From contig NC_065407.1 of assembly GCF_024362695.1 (NCBI RefSeq), positions 12,090,001 through 12,154,000 of the forward strand: DNA of 64,000 nt, read 5' to 3'. This DNA is from Pectinophora gossypiella (Eukaryota; Arthropoda; Insecta; Lepidoptera; Gelechiidae). Below the pieces are notes generated by a model. It was not told where the DNA came from. It did no database searches and saw nothing but the letters and a program-made list of their open reading frames with translations. A program made the position numbers and the translations under genes. Positions 35,201 through 47,620 of the stretch are shown here, piece by piece (the stretch's first letter is position 1; each line of letters starts with the position of its first letter).

Positions 35201-35699
35201 CCCTCATATTCGTGGCATGTGTCTCGCAGTGTTTTTAGAACTTTTAAAGTTTAATATCTACTTATTATTATCACGGTGAAAAGGTTTGCGTGGGATGTTT
35301 GCTGATTAAAACTGGGATAATAGAATAATCTGATGCATATAAACTGCCATAAATAATTTATAGACAAAGTAAGGTACGTCGGCATTATTAAATTGAAATT
35401 GTGGTACACAAAAACATAGTCCGTCTCAATTAGTGCGGATTAATTATTGTTGCTTTACAAACTAATCTAATTCATTTCATTTAATTGCCACTTCTTGTGT
35501 AGTGTTTTTATGAAGATCGTAATAACCAATTAACCAAATTAAGTAATAATGCTACTGAAAAATAGGTTTTGCTAGTTGGAGGAGCGTTTCGTTTGAATAG
35601 TTAGAAGAAAAATGAAATTTGATTAAAATTCACATCACAATACTTTAGTGCGGTTGCATTAAGATGGGCACTGACCGGTTTTACGAGGCGTATTACACT

Positions 35700-35850
35700 G
35701 AAATTCAAATTCATAAATATCTTTATTCAGTAGGTAACATAGTTACACTTTGAATCGTCAATTTTTACACAACGAACGTCTCATCCGCCTAAAACTACTG
35801 CAGCTTCTCACAATCTGTATAGCCGGGGAAAAGAAGCTGCAAGAAAAACC
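35700..35850 (-). repeat. LINE-tail-like repeat (copy 1)
   Basis: ATATCTTTATTCAGTAGGTA followed by ACATAGTTACACTTTGAATC and CTACTGCAGCTTCTCACAA is almost identical to 59165-59305. The A-rich (TTCAAATTCA) end suggests a reverse-oriented retroposon tail. Confidence 0.6.
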
Positions 35851-38196
35851 TCGGCACATAGCCCTAGATGTTCTTTAAAAAAAAAAAAAGCATAAAATAT
35901 TGGTATACAACTCAAATATTCAAATACTATTCGCAGCGAGCATGATATGTTACGTCATGTGCTTAAAATCAGTGTTGATGCTCGCTATGAGCGCCTTATT
36001 TCCCTGTACTGACAGCACGAACGCTCGCTGTGTAACACATCACATTACGCCTCGTAACACCAGTCAGTACCCACCTTTAGGGTCTACCATAAAATAAAGA
36101 ATAATTATTCTGTCTTTTTACACGTGCGTTTCTGTGCTCTGTGAAGAAAGAAAAACCTCAAAACATATACTGCTAAACAATCACCCACCGAATGACTCTC
36201 CGCAGCAAAAAACATTTACGTTATTTTCTTCCCGAATAATTTATATAAATAAGGAAAAGTCTAAATATAAAAACCATTCCTCGGGTCGTTGCGTGTTCTT
36301 ATATTACTTGTAGTAATAATGCACTATAATAAGAAAATAACTAATTAAATTAAATAAACAGTGCTTGTTAAAGGCGAGCTTTCTTTGAAATCGCATTAAT
36401 TAGCTAGTAAGAAATAAGTACTGGGTATTCACTAATCACTGCCTTACCTACCTTTTGCAGGAAAAAGCAGTTCAATATTCAATCTTATATTTAAAGTTAC
36501 TTTTATTGAAATATTTCATTAAACTTACTAAATATTTACAACTCTATACAAACTCACCTTTTATATTCCAATAAATAAAAATCCAAATTCGAACACACAA
36601 CACAGCACCTAATACCACAAACTATAAATGTATTGTTTTAAAATAAATGTATTAAGTATCTGTCTGTCCACTAGATGCGTGTACACAAAACGACGTCGTT
36701 GTAAACACTGAATGAGTGAATGAATGACGCGACTTCCTGCCCTTATGATAACGGCTTCCTTGTCCAGTCATTCATGGAACAAGAGGAGTCACTAATTAAT
36801 TAACGTATTTATTTTTATTATTTTTCAAGATTAGGAACGCGTTTGGAAAGGATCTACGTAAGTAAATAAATAACGGGTACTCTGCAGGGAGCCCTCGGCG
36901 GCACTACGCTAAGCTAAGTACCTGAAGCAAATCTATAATCAACATAACTAACAGTAGGTAATTACTAAAAAAATAAAACCAAGCTCGTACCTAAATAGAT
37001 ACTATAACTCAAGTGACGTACCTACCTACATAGATCTATAAAAACACTACCAGTTACAAAGCACATCAAATTATAACGGGTCGAATTGAGAACCTCTCTT
37101 TACAATCGATGCGCCTATAAATTTTCTTGTCATTTTAATATTAAATTGGTGATGTCGATCGAGAACTAGACTGTTCTATATCGAGCCTCTGCCCGCGTTT
37201 AAGTACTGTATATTTTACCTTGTTTATGCGACTTTATTGTTTCCTGTTATTTGTCATAGTCAATACGTAGTTCCCCTTGATCCATTCATAATGATGTTAT
37301 AAAGCAGTTGAGTCGAAAATGAGGTAAAACTAGAACTCTATTCGATGACTAAACCTATGTAAGTAACTAAAGTAAACTACAGACGTGTTTCAGTTGAAAA
37401 TTGTCTTGTAGTCGAAATGAGAATCGAGGTTCATAGTTTATTTTCGAGATTGCCCACGTGCGTTGTACGAAAAAAGAGTAATATTATTTTTCAATTCCCA
37501 TACAAAGGTGGTCGGCTGCGGCGGCAAATTGGTTGTATTGTCAATTTGGGCAGTGCGTGCCGGGGCGCAGATGAAATGTTTATTTTCAATTTCCGCCATT
37601 TTCCCGCGCGTCCGCCTCTGGATTAGGCACAACACTATTTCAGATAGTTTTTGATGTCGACAATATTGTCTTGGGTTGCGTCTAAAAGTACCTATCTACC
37701 TACGCTTATTTATTCGTTGCTAAACTGAAAGCAAAGTCCACAGGAAATTCAAAGTTCGCAATCTTTATCAGCTATGAATCCAACCGACACTAGAACACTA
37801 TTATTTATAACATTATAATAACAATTGTTCAATATTTACCAAAATAAATTACTTTAGTAAATGTTTCTTATAACAGCGTGTCTTATAAATTGAGTTTAAA
37901 TCGCAAATCAAAAGCAAGGAAATAAATAATAATATATTCTAAGACGCGATTGGCAAATTTATGTGTAAGCTGTTACGCCGCGACCAATCGCGTAATCGCA
38001 ATGAGACATAAACACGTCGGCACTGAGTCCGCACTGGCTCATTCAACACTTCACGCCACACTAACTGAAACTAATGAAATCACTGTAACAAGCGTGTTAC
38101 AACCAAAATTATGACCCCAACTAACAGACACGTATCCAGAAATTGGTTATGGGGAAAGTTGAGTCGACTCTCTCTACTTATACATAAATCTCCGTG
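35851..38196. other. Unique sequence, no gene supported
   Basis: It includes the candidate leader exon at 36558-36709. It also has a GC-rich block at 37500-37620 and an imperfect inverted pair of GCGATTGG / CCAATCGC at 37946-37992. Small ORFs overlap on both strands without domain content. Confidence 0.4.
36558..36709 (-). promoter_or_regulatory. Weak candidate leader exon/promoter for Beadex/LMO
   Basis: On the - strand a TCAGT initiator-like motif (A at 36709) is followed about 150 bases later by AAAAG|GTGAGT, a strong donor at 36558. Joined to the 26116 acceptor, the frame upstream of the LMO ATG has a stop, consistent with a non-coding leader. No TATA box is seen. Similar donor-like strings exist elsewhere upstream, so this is only a suggestion. 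Confidence 0.2.
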
Positions 38197-38372
38197 GCAT
38201 GGTTCAGGGTGAGCGAGGTTCGAATCCCGATGGGCATTATTACAAAAATCACTTTGTGATCCCTAGTTTCATCAGCCATGTTTGCGCCATGCCTTTAGCG
38301 ACTCATTGATAACCAAGGTTGATGACGCCAAAGTTGGTAATCCACCTTACAACCCACACGATAGAAGAAGAT
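38197..38372 (+). mobile_element. SINE-A, diverged copy
   Basis: A B-box-like GAGGTTCGAATCCCGATGGG, ATCACTTTGTGATCCCTAGT and a tail CAACCCACACGATAGAAGAAG are kept. The body has an internal deletion. Confidence 0.6.
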
Positions 38373-38536
38373 GTGGAATAATGAATATCTTTTTTGCTCA
38401 TTGCGTGCAGTCGGTAGCGAAAACGTCCCAAAACGGGAAGAACATTATATATGGCTAACAAAATATTTGAATTTGTATAATTAAACTTTAGAAATGAGAT
38501 ACAAACTCTTATATTACTTTTCTCGCTCTCGGAACC

Positions 38537-38870
38537 TTTATGTCATCCCCTTAGCATTATATCCATTTCACAAGGTCCATTTACCTAACCTGACGATTTC
38601 ACAGTTCCGGTTTTATACAGAAGCGACTGCTTGTCTGACCTTCCAACCCGGAAAGGGAAAACCAGCCCAATACAGGTTGGGTCACATACCTCCGAAAATG
38701 CATTTCTCGGGAATGTGGGTTTCCTCACGATGTTTTCCTTCGCTGCTGAACACGTGATAATCGTTTATGATCCAAATGTGAATCCGAAAATCATTGGTTT
38801 AGGCCTGTGCTGAATTCGAACCTGTGATCTCAAAGTGAGAGGTAAGCGTTCTAGCAACTGGACTAACACG
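38537..38870 (-). mobile_element. SINE-B, near full length
   Basis: This second tRNA-derived family is in - orientation. The tRNA-like head at the right contains the reverse of GGTTCGAATTC and TTGCTAGAACGCTTACCTCT. The body has ACAGAAGCGACTGCTTGTCT and CTCACGATGTTTTCCTTCGC. Imperfect duplications CTCTC(C)GGAACC flank it. Confidence 0.75.
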
Positions 38871-38883
38871 GCTCTCCGGAACC

Positions 38884-40865
38884 ACCTCTTTGTTCCTAAA
38901 CATTTTTCTTTCGTTGTCTAATGGAAATCACTCACAACTAGCGTGATGTAATAAAGTTTGATCCAAGAAGCAGGCACGTACCCAGAACTAATTAGTTTCG
39001 GTAAAATCGAACAGTCAGTTGCTTTATTTAGAGCTTGTAAAAACAATTTATTCTCGTATATTTAAACTTAAACCACTAAATTCGGCTTTAAATTGAATTT
39101 ATATTTGAATCATAGATATGATTTGATATGATTTTTGATTTGATATGACGTGCCCGCCCTTATTATTTGCTTGTTTCTGTACTATGTCCTGAGTGCTCAA
39201 TAAAGTTTTTTATTATAACAACAATAACACAATTACTTACTTACAATTACTAACAGTTTAATTAATTACTTACAATTTTATGTTGTGTAGGTGTTTGAAT
39301 CCTAGCCTATATTAAAATAAACAGAGTAGAGAATGCAGAAGTGGACATAAACGTACAAAAGAATGTATTCAATAACATCTACGCAGATGGTATGACGTAT
39401 TAGTAAGGTATTTAGAATTCTTTGACTCGTACATGATAATAACTTCGTAAACGAGAATTACTCAAGAGCCATTTGTAAACGAGTAAAGACTCGCTAACGA
39501 ATCCCTTTATTTGATGACCCTACAAAAGTAGTCTGCACAAGATCCCACGGTTCTTGGACAGTTCATATATCGTGGACGCCCTCAGGATTTGTCTAAAATT
39601 TTTAGTTTTTCTCAAAAAAGTCTCAGCACTGTTCAACTGATCGCCTGAGTAGTGATTGTTATCTAAGAAAAAACTATAATGAAGTCTCGACAAAAACAAA
39701 GATCGCTTAAAATATATATAGGAACTTGCAACACGGGTGAATCATGCCCGATTTGTTACCGGTTACGGCTGTAAAGGTTTACCTCTACCACAACCCGCAA
39801 TCGTAACTTGAATTGGTGCCAATAACGAGCGAGTGATTCTCACTCGTAAGTCACCCAGACTACTTTACTGCCGCACCGTTCGCTAATCGGCGAGCAGCGC
39901 GAATCGTTTGCGTGTAATCGGTGACAAGCGTGTTGCACGTTTTCAATTCGAGGCCACGAACCGTGGTAGCCCCGTAGCATTTCAAATTTCGAACCACGCC
40001 GGTGATCTGGAGCCAGGAGTTTATGGCAATTTTGATAATTGGCAAGATGCATTCTAAACGATTTACCTTCAGTTGTTTTAGACAGAAACAATTCAGAAAC
40101 TGTTTTTTATAAAGGTCCGAATGTTTCACCGCAGTAGAGCAGCGCGATAACATCGCGTCAGTTGTTTTGCTATGGATGGAAAACAGGTTACATTAACAGA
40201 TTTGAAACATAAACATTTCTATAAGAAATATTCAGTCTGAAAGGCGTGATAACTAATTACCTCCACATTATCGATTAAAAAATTCGTTCAAGTGTGAGAC
40301 CTTGGGCACCGAGGGTTTCGTAAAAACTGTCGTAAATTACCAAATATGATTTAAGAGAGGCTTTGGAATTGCAATTGATAAACTATTGTCTGACTAAGTA
40401 CATCGACAAAGGTCGCTATTCTCGGATGTTTTTCTTTACCTGTGCTGTAATTTATTCCTTTTTTGCCAAATTTAATGATTCTACGGGCATTACTCCATAG
40501 ATTTTGTTTCTTTTTTATAATGGCTGTATTAAATTGCGTTGATTTAGCTTCAATGGACCTAAGACGATAAGATAACAAAATTATCCTATAAGGGTCTATT
40601 TTTCTTTTGAGATTCGGAACTCTAAACACGGAATTTTAAAAAAATATCTTATAACAGAAATATAAGAGCTAATTCCACTAATTGAGAGCTAATTGACGCG
40701 TAAACATTATTATATTTGAAGAACAGAGTTCTAGTAGATAGTTATCCCACACAGTTGCGCTAATGGCTTCTTGGAAAAAGAAGCTGCTTAGAATGTAAAC
40801 ATTGTAAAATAAGCTATGACCTCCTGAGCTTCAGGTATTCGCCTTAGTATTTACTCGTACTTTCT
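38884..40865. other. Unique sequence, no gene supported
   Basis: This is AT-rich sequence. Open frames near 39840-40150 overlap each other and carry no recognised domain. Confidence 0.4.
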
Positions 40866-40879
40866 AGTACCTACTCTAA

Positions 40880-41192
40880 CTGCCTCCGTGGTCTAGTGGT
40901 TGAGCATTGGGCTCACGATCCCGAGGCCCCGGGTCGAATCCCGGTGGGGACATATCCCAAAAATCACTTTGTGATCCCTAGTTTGGTTAGGACATTACAG
41001 GCTGATCACCTGATTCTCCGAAAGTAAGGCTTCGGAACGCACGTGAAGCCGTTAGTCCCGGTTACTACTTACTGATATAAATATATAGTCGTTACATGAG
41101 ACATGTCAGGGGCCTTTGGCGGCTCAGTAATAACCCTGACACCAGGGTTGATGAGGTTGGTATTCCACGTCACAATCCACACGATATGAAGA
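40880..41192 (+). mobile_element. SINE-A, complete reference copy
   Basis: It starts with a tRNA-like head (CTGCCTCCGTGGTCTAGTGG as A-box region, GGGTCGAATCCCGGTGGGG as B box), so polymerase III promoter parts are visible. The body follows (ATCACTTTGTGATCCCTAGT, GGCGGCTCAGTAATAACCCT), with a CACACGATATGAAGA tail. A 14-bp target-site duplication (AGTACCTACTCTAA) lies at 40866-40879 and 41193-41206. Confidence 0.9.
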
Positions 41193-41206
41193 AGTACCTA
41201 CTCTAA

Positions 41207-41607
41207 AGGCTTCGGCACACCAGCGCATGTTATATTATAAGAAACTGTATAGGTACGTGTGAAGTGCGTTACACCAAAAGTAGCAGCAACGCAAAATGAA
41301 AAAGAGAATGAAGAACAGAAGAGTAGAATATTATTGAATCGCGACACTGGTGTCAGACATTGAAGGCAGCCCTGAAGTTGGTCTTGTCGGTCAACGACCC
41401 ACAACCCACAAAGCAGAAGATTATAAAGTATTGTAACTACACTCCAACAGCAACTAAAAGCCTAAACCTTAATTCAAAAAGCTAATTTATATATTTTTAT
41501 AAGATGAAGCGGCAATGATTAAAAAAAGTCATATCATTGCGTAATAGTTAATTTAAATAAATGTAAATTTATTTTTTAAATAAAATAAATGAGAGACATT
41601 GAGGGCT
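41207..41607. other. Spacer between SINE and TAA element
   Basis: No gene is seen. Around 41340-41420 there may be a very decayed repeat. Confidence 0.35.
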
Positions 41608-42426
41608 ATTAATAATAATAATAATAAGGCGTCGGGATGTGACGAAGGCGTCGGGATGTGACGACCCCATCGCCCCCTGGTGAATTCATCAGCGAACCTG
41701 GTGAATTCAACAGTGCAGTCAGTCTCCGCAGGCCAGCTTGTGGCGAGCTGTTGGTGAGTGACGACACCACGGAGCTGAGATCCCCCGAGAGTCGGTCAGG
41801 CCCTCCGTCTTCGGCTTGCCTTCACTGGCGGGCCGGAGTGGACCCCAGCGGGGGCCGCAGGACTCTCACCTCTGGCTTGCCTTCATTGGCCGGCCAGAGT
41901 GGGGCGTTAGAGCTATACGCTCGCAGGGTGGAAGTGAAAGATGCATAAGTCGCGAGTTGGTGAGGCGGGTAAACCGTCTCGCAGAAAGCGGTGTACACCT
42001 CTCGACACCCTGAGCTGCTCACAACCATGTTGCTGCCTTGCCGTCCAGTCGCGTCGGCTAGATAGGTGGCCCATCCAGTGAGTGGCAAGTCACCGCCTGC
42101 TCATTTATCCATGTTTACCAACATTGGTCGAGCAGGCGCCATAGTCCCCCATAGCTCCAGTATCCCGGTCCACTAACCCCCAACCCAATAGCCCAGTTCC
42201 CTTTGTTCCCATAATTTGCAATAGTTCTACACGAACCGGGGATTGTCTTTGGGTGCACTCCCATAGTGCATACAGGGATAATCGCCGGTTGGTGTCACAC
42301 CACATTTAGATTAAACTGTCTTAAGGGGCCTCTACGTGTTGGCTTCGGCCCCACGCACGCTTTCCAAAAGTCCGGGCCTCCATAGGCCCGAGATATGAAA
42401 AAGACATACAATAATAATAATAATAA
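41608..42426 (+). mobile_element. GC-rich element bounded by (TAA)n on both sides
   Basis: About 780 bp of GC-rich sequence sits exactly between (TAA)n at 41608-41627 and (AAT)n near 42410-42426, in otherwise AT-rich DNA. The left end has GGCGTCGGGATGTGACGA duplicated in tandem. No polymerase frame is present. It fits an internally deleted or non-autonomous retroelement that targets TAA repeats, as Dong of Bombyx does; this link is inference. Confidence 0.5.
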
Positions 42427-42620
42427 ATACATACATACATACATAAACTCACGCCCGTAATCCCAAATGGGGTGGGCAGAGCCACAAGTAATCAAAGACA
42501 ACTTGCAGCCACTGTTGATACGAAGTCCTAAGATGGATATGATGAACCTTATGGTGATAAGGGATCAGCCTATCGCCCATAACATTAGTCCATCATGTTA
42601 GAGGACGCAATCCCTCTTTA
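42426..42620 (-). mobile_element. RTE-like LINE 3' end with (CATA)n
   Basis: This is the inverted copy of 14163-14353: (ATAC)n, AACTCACGCCCGTAATCCC, GGGTGGGCAGAGCCACAAGT and CATAACATTAGTCCATCATG. It abuts the TAA-bounded element. Confidence 0.65.
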
Positions 42621-43178
42621 ATAATAAATAAAATAAAATAAAAATTATACGTTGCCGTTAATTATTACGCGGATACTCACATCAAATTAGTCTTCCACCC
42701 AATTAGACCAAAATGTTTAATTATTTAAACGCTCAATTATATGGAATATAAATTTCAAAATTGACGAATTTAAATTAATACTACTAAAAAATAAATATAT
42801 TATGGTGTGGTACAACTTCAAAAGGGAATAAATAACATAAGAATTAAGATCAGAGAAAATACACCTTTGAACTAGGTATAGACATAGATTTTTGTCACAG
42901 AAAACAGAATCATTTGAAGGTCAATTTAACATTTTTGAATCTTCCTGATGATATTGTTCTTTTTGTAACGTTTTATAGAATATACGAGAATAAATACTTG
43001 GTTCGTATGCCAGAAAACAGTACAATAAGATGTTATTACAAAATCAAATTGTCGTTAATATAAATTAATAAAATTAAAAGTGGTAGTACAGAATGTAAAA
43101 TTTAAAAATTCATTTCCACTATGGAAGCGATTTTGCAGTAACCATGTTTTAGCGATAAGTCAGTATAGTAATAATAAA
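42621..43178. other. AT-rich spacer, nothing recognised
   Basis: No coding or repeat signal is seen. Confidence 0.45.
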
Positions 43179-43480
43179 ATATTTTATTGCACAGAAGGCA
43201 AAAAATGCATATAAAACATAAGTGCTACAAAAGGCGGCCTTATTGCTAAGGTAGTAATTTCCTCCAGGCAACCTTTAGGTATAGGTTTCATAGAAACTTT
43301 GCCCCCTCTTTATACCCCCTTAGGGGTTGAATTTCTTTAAATTCCATCTTTGTGAGCAACTACGCCTTAAAACGAACCCCCCATGCAAAATTTGAAGCGA
43401 CTTGTAGTTTCTGAGATTTCGTGATGATTGAGTCAGTCAGTGAGTGAGCGACCTTTCACTTTTATACATATATGTAATTA
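43179..43480. repeat. LINE tail (-) followed by CCCCTTAGGGG repeat (+)
   Basis: TATTTTATTGCACAGAAGGC ... GGCGGCCTTATTGCTAAGG is a reversed LINE tail as at 11812-11945. From 43290 the sequence CCCCCTTAGGGGTTGAATTT to GAGTCAGTCAGTGAGTGAGC matches the repeat at 23120-23340. Confidence 0.6.
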
Positions 43481-44030
43481 TACATAGATTCACTTAATAT
43501 GGACAGGCGTAATAACATTATAAGTACATTGTGATTAAGGGTTCAAACAGTCTTCGTTGGTGGCGGGAAACTTAAATATTAGCATATTTTATCATCCGAT
43601 GTTTGCGTAGAGCTTCCTTTGTAGTCGCTGTAGTATACTTTGACGACGCCGCTGGCACTGGCAAAGATAGGGTGTACCGACCGACCGTTTGACTACGTTT
43701 TATGATATAAGTAGCTGTTCGTATCCTGTTATTAGGGCTGTCGGCAGAAGTAAATTCGATGATTATATTATGGCATGCTCTCGCTGCACTTAAGTCCACC
43801 GATACACGACAGGTTTTTTCATCCGGGATCTCCTTTCGATCGCCGAAAGGCGTCCACGACTTCTTTTGTGGGTGAATTGCAAAAGTGAAAAAAAAAACTT
43901 GTCTTGGCTGAGAACGGTAGTGCAAAGTTCTGCTAAATGATTTTGAATATTTTTTCTGGGTAAAGTAAGTAGTCCTCTACCTTGGCAAAAAAAATCATTC
44001 AGTTTCAGCAACTGTAACACGCTGAAAAAA
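43481..44030. other. Spacer, nothing recognised
   Basis: Overlapping - strand open frames at 43572-44020 have no domain content. Confidence 0.4.
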
Positions 44031-44039
44031 TTTTTTAAA

Positions 44040-44700
44040 GTGTCATTTTATCATTTCGGTAGCTTGTCCGTAACCCATTTTCGCTTATAAAATGTCTTGC
44101 TCTACAATTATTTTCTATTATTGGGATTTAAATTGATAGAATTTCGTTAAATTATTAAATAATCTAACAATAAAAACTATTTCTGTCTGTTTACCTTCCT
44201 TCTCATACATTTGACAGGCAATTAAATTTTGTCCGAAAAAAAGTTATCATTTCAGAGGACAGTAAGTTTTGGTAGAATAACTCCGTCAACATTGCGTCTA
44301 TGACGCCTCCTTACCTGCCGACACCTCGCATTGGGTCGGCTCGACCGCTAGACGTGAACATACCCGTCACAGCGTGTAATGGTTTCCCGCCAAAAAAAGA
44401 AATTTATCATTTCGGTGATAGGGGGACAAAAAAAAATCAGTAAAAAATCATTTCGGTAGCCATTATAACTCGTGTTAGATAAGTTCAATTTATTTCATAT
44501 CGATGTGTTAAATCGGCTGCAAGTACTGTTTTGTTTGAGAAGTGTCGATTTTTCGATAGTTACTTAAATTCACAGTTTATACAAAAATAACATGTTTTTT
44601 ATCATCTCGGTGTTATCATTCCGGTGGATTCGGTGGACTGAAATGCCAATAACAGTCCATGGGAATGATAAGTAACACTGAAATGATAAAACCGTTAAGT
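44040..44700. repeat. Left block of TATCATTTCRGTG motif copies
   Basis: Copies, exact or with one or two changes, occur at 44049, 44245, 44405, 44446, 44601 and 44614. One inverted copy lies near 44677. Spacing is irregular. The same motif forms a regular array at 47503-47615. Confidence 0.6.
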
Positions 44701-44749
44701 TTTAGAGATCCGTGTGTTAAATTTTAGTTTAGAATTAGGTATTGTTTTA

Positions 44750-46815
44750 AGGGCCTTTTGAACAGTTCTGTGGAGCTATTTTATTTTTCCTCGAGCTGAT
44801 CTCATGGTTTTCCAAAACCATTTTTGGTGATTGGAAAACGTCATATAACCTTCTATCAAACTCCTTTTTCTGCTTTTCTCGGTAACCTTGAATACCCAGA
44901 CTTATCCATTCTTTGGATCCTGGTGGACACTGGCCTGGATAAAATAGTTTACACCAGTGTCTACCGATCGCACAGCGGTAACTCTGAGACAACCAGGTTA
45001 TTCACCTACCTCAGTAGGACAGTGAAGTTGGCACGGCGGAGGTATCTCTCAGCGCAATTTTTTCTTCTCACGGACTCCAACGCCCACCAGCAAGAGTGGT
45101 TGTTCCCATTCCAGAAGACCAACCATGCTGGCAAAGAGGCGCAGGGTTTTGCCATGTGTGGCAAAATCTCTCACATCACAGGTGAATTGCGTTACAAAGG
45201 TACCTGACGTTGCTAACTATACCGCCAACTGCTTGGACCTTTTGCTGATAACTGATCCGGACCGATATCAATCTATATCAGTGACTTCCCCCTTGGGAAC
45301 ATCCGACCATTGTCTGGTGAGATATGTGTCTATCTATTCCCCACCTGATTCTAGCCCCAGAGGATCGAGGCAAATATGGTGACACACGTTAGCAGATTGG
45401 GATGAGATGCGGCACTTATTCACCTATCCTATCCTTGGCGTGAGGTTTGCTTTTCTTCAGAAGACTCGACGAGCTGCGGAGATGCCATATTAGTTGTCAG
45501 GCAATGGAATACTCTATCCCATTTTCTGACATATCATCTGACGATAAGGCTCGCTCATGGTACATCGCGGAGTATGCTAGTGCAGAAGCTCTAATCAATC
45601 CGCATACCGGATGTGGGCTGAAGTTAGCTCCTAACATGCGGGCTCTGAAAAATTCCCTGAATACCGCTGCAAAGTCTTGCAAGAAGACAATGCGCAGGGC
45701 ACGTTTCGACCATATTGGCCAAATTGATGCAAAACTGACTGAGCTGGTAGTAAAACCTTTTAGCCGCTAGCCAAATCGGTCGAAGCAAACTACTAGCGTC
45801 TAAAAATGCTTCGCACTCTAGACGTGAATACGGTCTACTGACCGTCCTGACTGACTGTCCTGATGATATCCCAGCAATAGTACTGCGGAACTGTGGACCT
45901 GAATAGTCTCCTACTGACACGCCTCTACCTGCTCTCTCTGGGTTCAAGACAATTCCCGAAACCATGGAACCTTGCCAATGTACAGTGTATGTCCAAAAAA
46001 GGCACTCGTACCAACCCTGCTAACTACCACCTCATCTCAGTAACCTCCATTGTTTGTAAAACAATGGAGCGAATCCTGAACAACCGCCTCCTGGCGTACC
46101 TTGAAGCCAACAACTTACTCAGAGATAGGTCAACTGATGTTCTTCTTGTGTATGCTACACGCTTATGGAGTGAGGTAATCTAGAATCAAGGCGAGAGTCT
46201 TGTTGTGTCCCTTGATATATATCAGGATCCCTTCTAGCCTATGTATTTTGATAGATAGGGAAAGATTGATTCGGGTAGTAGTTGATGGGTGCTTGTCTGA
46301 TCTACATGCTATTAATGCCGGAGTCCCTCAGGGATCTGTTCTCTCCGCCACGCTCTTTCTATCAATGATTTGCTGATTATGCCCGGTATCTTTAGGCATG
46401 CCGACGATAGCACAGTGACGGAGAGATACATGTCCAATGCACGCGTAAGCACCAGAGTTGATAGTGCCCTCAGAGAGGATCTTGTGAATCGTGTGAAACT
46501 GCCCCTTAAGTCCGTCTCAAACTGGGGTGACAACAAGTAGGTTGGACTCAACGCTTCCTCTTGGAAGACCCAGGCTTGTCTGTTCACCGCAAAACGGAGT
46601 CCCTTCCTCCTGACTGGGACTTTCCGGAGTGAATTACCAACCATCTCGAGCTCTTGGGTATGGATATAACTACAAACTTGTTTATAATCTAGGAGACTTC
46701 AAGACTAGGGTGAATAGGCATTTGCTAGTGTGATCCACCCTAGACCACATCGTCATTTACCATCAGGTGAGATTGTGGTCCTACGTGAACCTATATTATT
46801 TAAAAAAAATTGTAG
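44750..46815 (+). pseudogene. Decayed CR1-like non-LTR retrotransposon
   Basis: This is a 5'-truncated element with several frameshifts and stops. The order of conserved parts is preserved. The endonuclease C-terminal half is at about 44930-45380 (LLTDSNAHQQEW, NCLDLLLITDP, GTSDHCLV). Reverse transcriptase fingers are at 45940-46180 (PANYHLISVTSIVCKTMERI). Palm motifs are at 46318-46430 (AGVPQGSVLS and ADDST). The thumb end and 3' tail (YNLGDFKTRVNRHLL, ACCATCAGGTGAGATTGTGG) are at 46675-46790. Endonuclease, then RT, then a short repeat-like 3' UTR is the CR1/Jockey-type layout. It cannot encode an active protein. Confidence 0.8.
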
Positions 46816-46866
46816 GTAAGTAATAAAGAAGGAATGGCAATAGTCACAAAAAAGACATATTGACAA

Positions 46867-47219
46867 TAAGCATCATCCTCATAGCATTATACCGATTTTT
46901 CACAGGGTCCGCTTACCTAACTTGAAGATTTGACAGGTCCAGTATTTTACAGAAGCGACTGCCTGTCTCACCTTCCAACCTACTAAGGGGAAACCAGTCC
47001 AATACATATTAGGTCACATACCTCCGAAAATGGAATTTTCGGGAGTGTGGGTTTCCTCACGATGTTTTTCTTCACCGCTGAGCATGTGACAATCATTTCT
47101 GATCTACACATGAATTTGAAAATAAATTCGACAATCACTGGTTTAGGCCTGTGCTGGATTCGAACCTGCGACCTCAAAGTGAGAGGCAAGCGTTCTACCA
47201 ACTAGGCTACCACGGATCC
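46867..47219 (-). mobile_element. SINE-B, complete copy with target-site duplication
   Basis: A 12-bp duplication (ACATATTGACAA) lies at 46855-46866 and 47220-47231. The reverse tRNA-like head at 47155-47215 (ATTCGAACCTGCGACCTCAA ... CTAGGCTACCACGG) and the body with ACAGAAGCGACTGCCTGTCT are intact. Confidence 0.9.
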
Positions 47220-47323
47220 ACATATTGACAACAACTAAATGCATTTTTTATTGCACGATGAAAGAAACGAACAACAATCTATCACTATTAGTAAATTGTA
47301 TTAAACTATTTTGTATAAATCGA

Positions 47324-47435
47324 TCTCAACCAACCCGCAGTGGAGCAGCGTGATGGAGTATGCTCCATACCCTCCCCCCCCCCACCCCGGTTAATTGAGA
47401 GTAGGCCTGTGCCCAGCAGTGGGACGTATATAGGC
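47324..47435 (+). repeat. LINE 3' end fragment
   Basis: CCGCAGTGGAGCAGCGTGAT, GGAGTATGCTCCATACCCTC and CCCAGCAGTGGGACGTATAT occur in the order of an abundant lepidopteran LINE 3' end. Confidence 0.6.
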
Positions 47436-47502
47436 TATTTATGTATAAATCGATCTTCACATGTACGGAACCCTAGCTAAGCAGCACAATTTTTCTTGAC
47501 TG

Positions 47503-47620
47503 TATCATTTCGGTGGGTTAAATTCATTTCAGTGGACTCATTATCATTTCAGTGTACATTTATATCATTTCGGTGTACATTTATATCATTTCAGTGGGTA
47601 CTTATCATTTCAGTGGACTC
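47503..47620 (+). repeat. Minisatellite, ~20-bp period, TATCATTTCRGTG core
   Basis: Six units start at about 47503, 47523, 47542, 47563, 47584 and 47603. Each has the 13-base core and a 6-8 base variable spacer (GGTTAAAT, GACTCATT or TACATTTA). One inverted copy follows near 47752. Confidence 0.8.

Noticed and set aside
41340..41422. Additional SINE-A tail
   Set aside because: It shares only CCCACAACCCACA and a few short words, too weak to assign.
44747..46644. Possible intact endonuclease/reverse transcriptase gene
   Set aside because: Several frameshifts, stops and missing 5' parts show that the element is dead.
47503..47620. CRISPR-like array (regular repeats with short spacers)
   Set aside because: Spacers are only 6-8 bases, the context is eukaryotic and no cas genes exist. 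It is a minisatellite.
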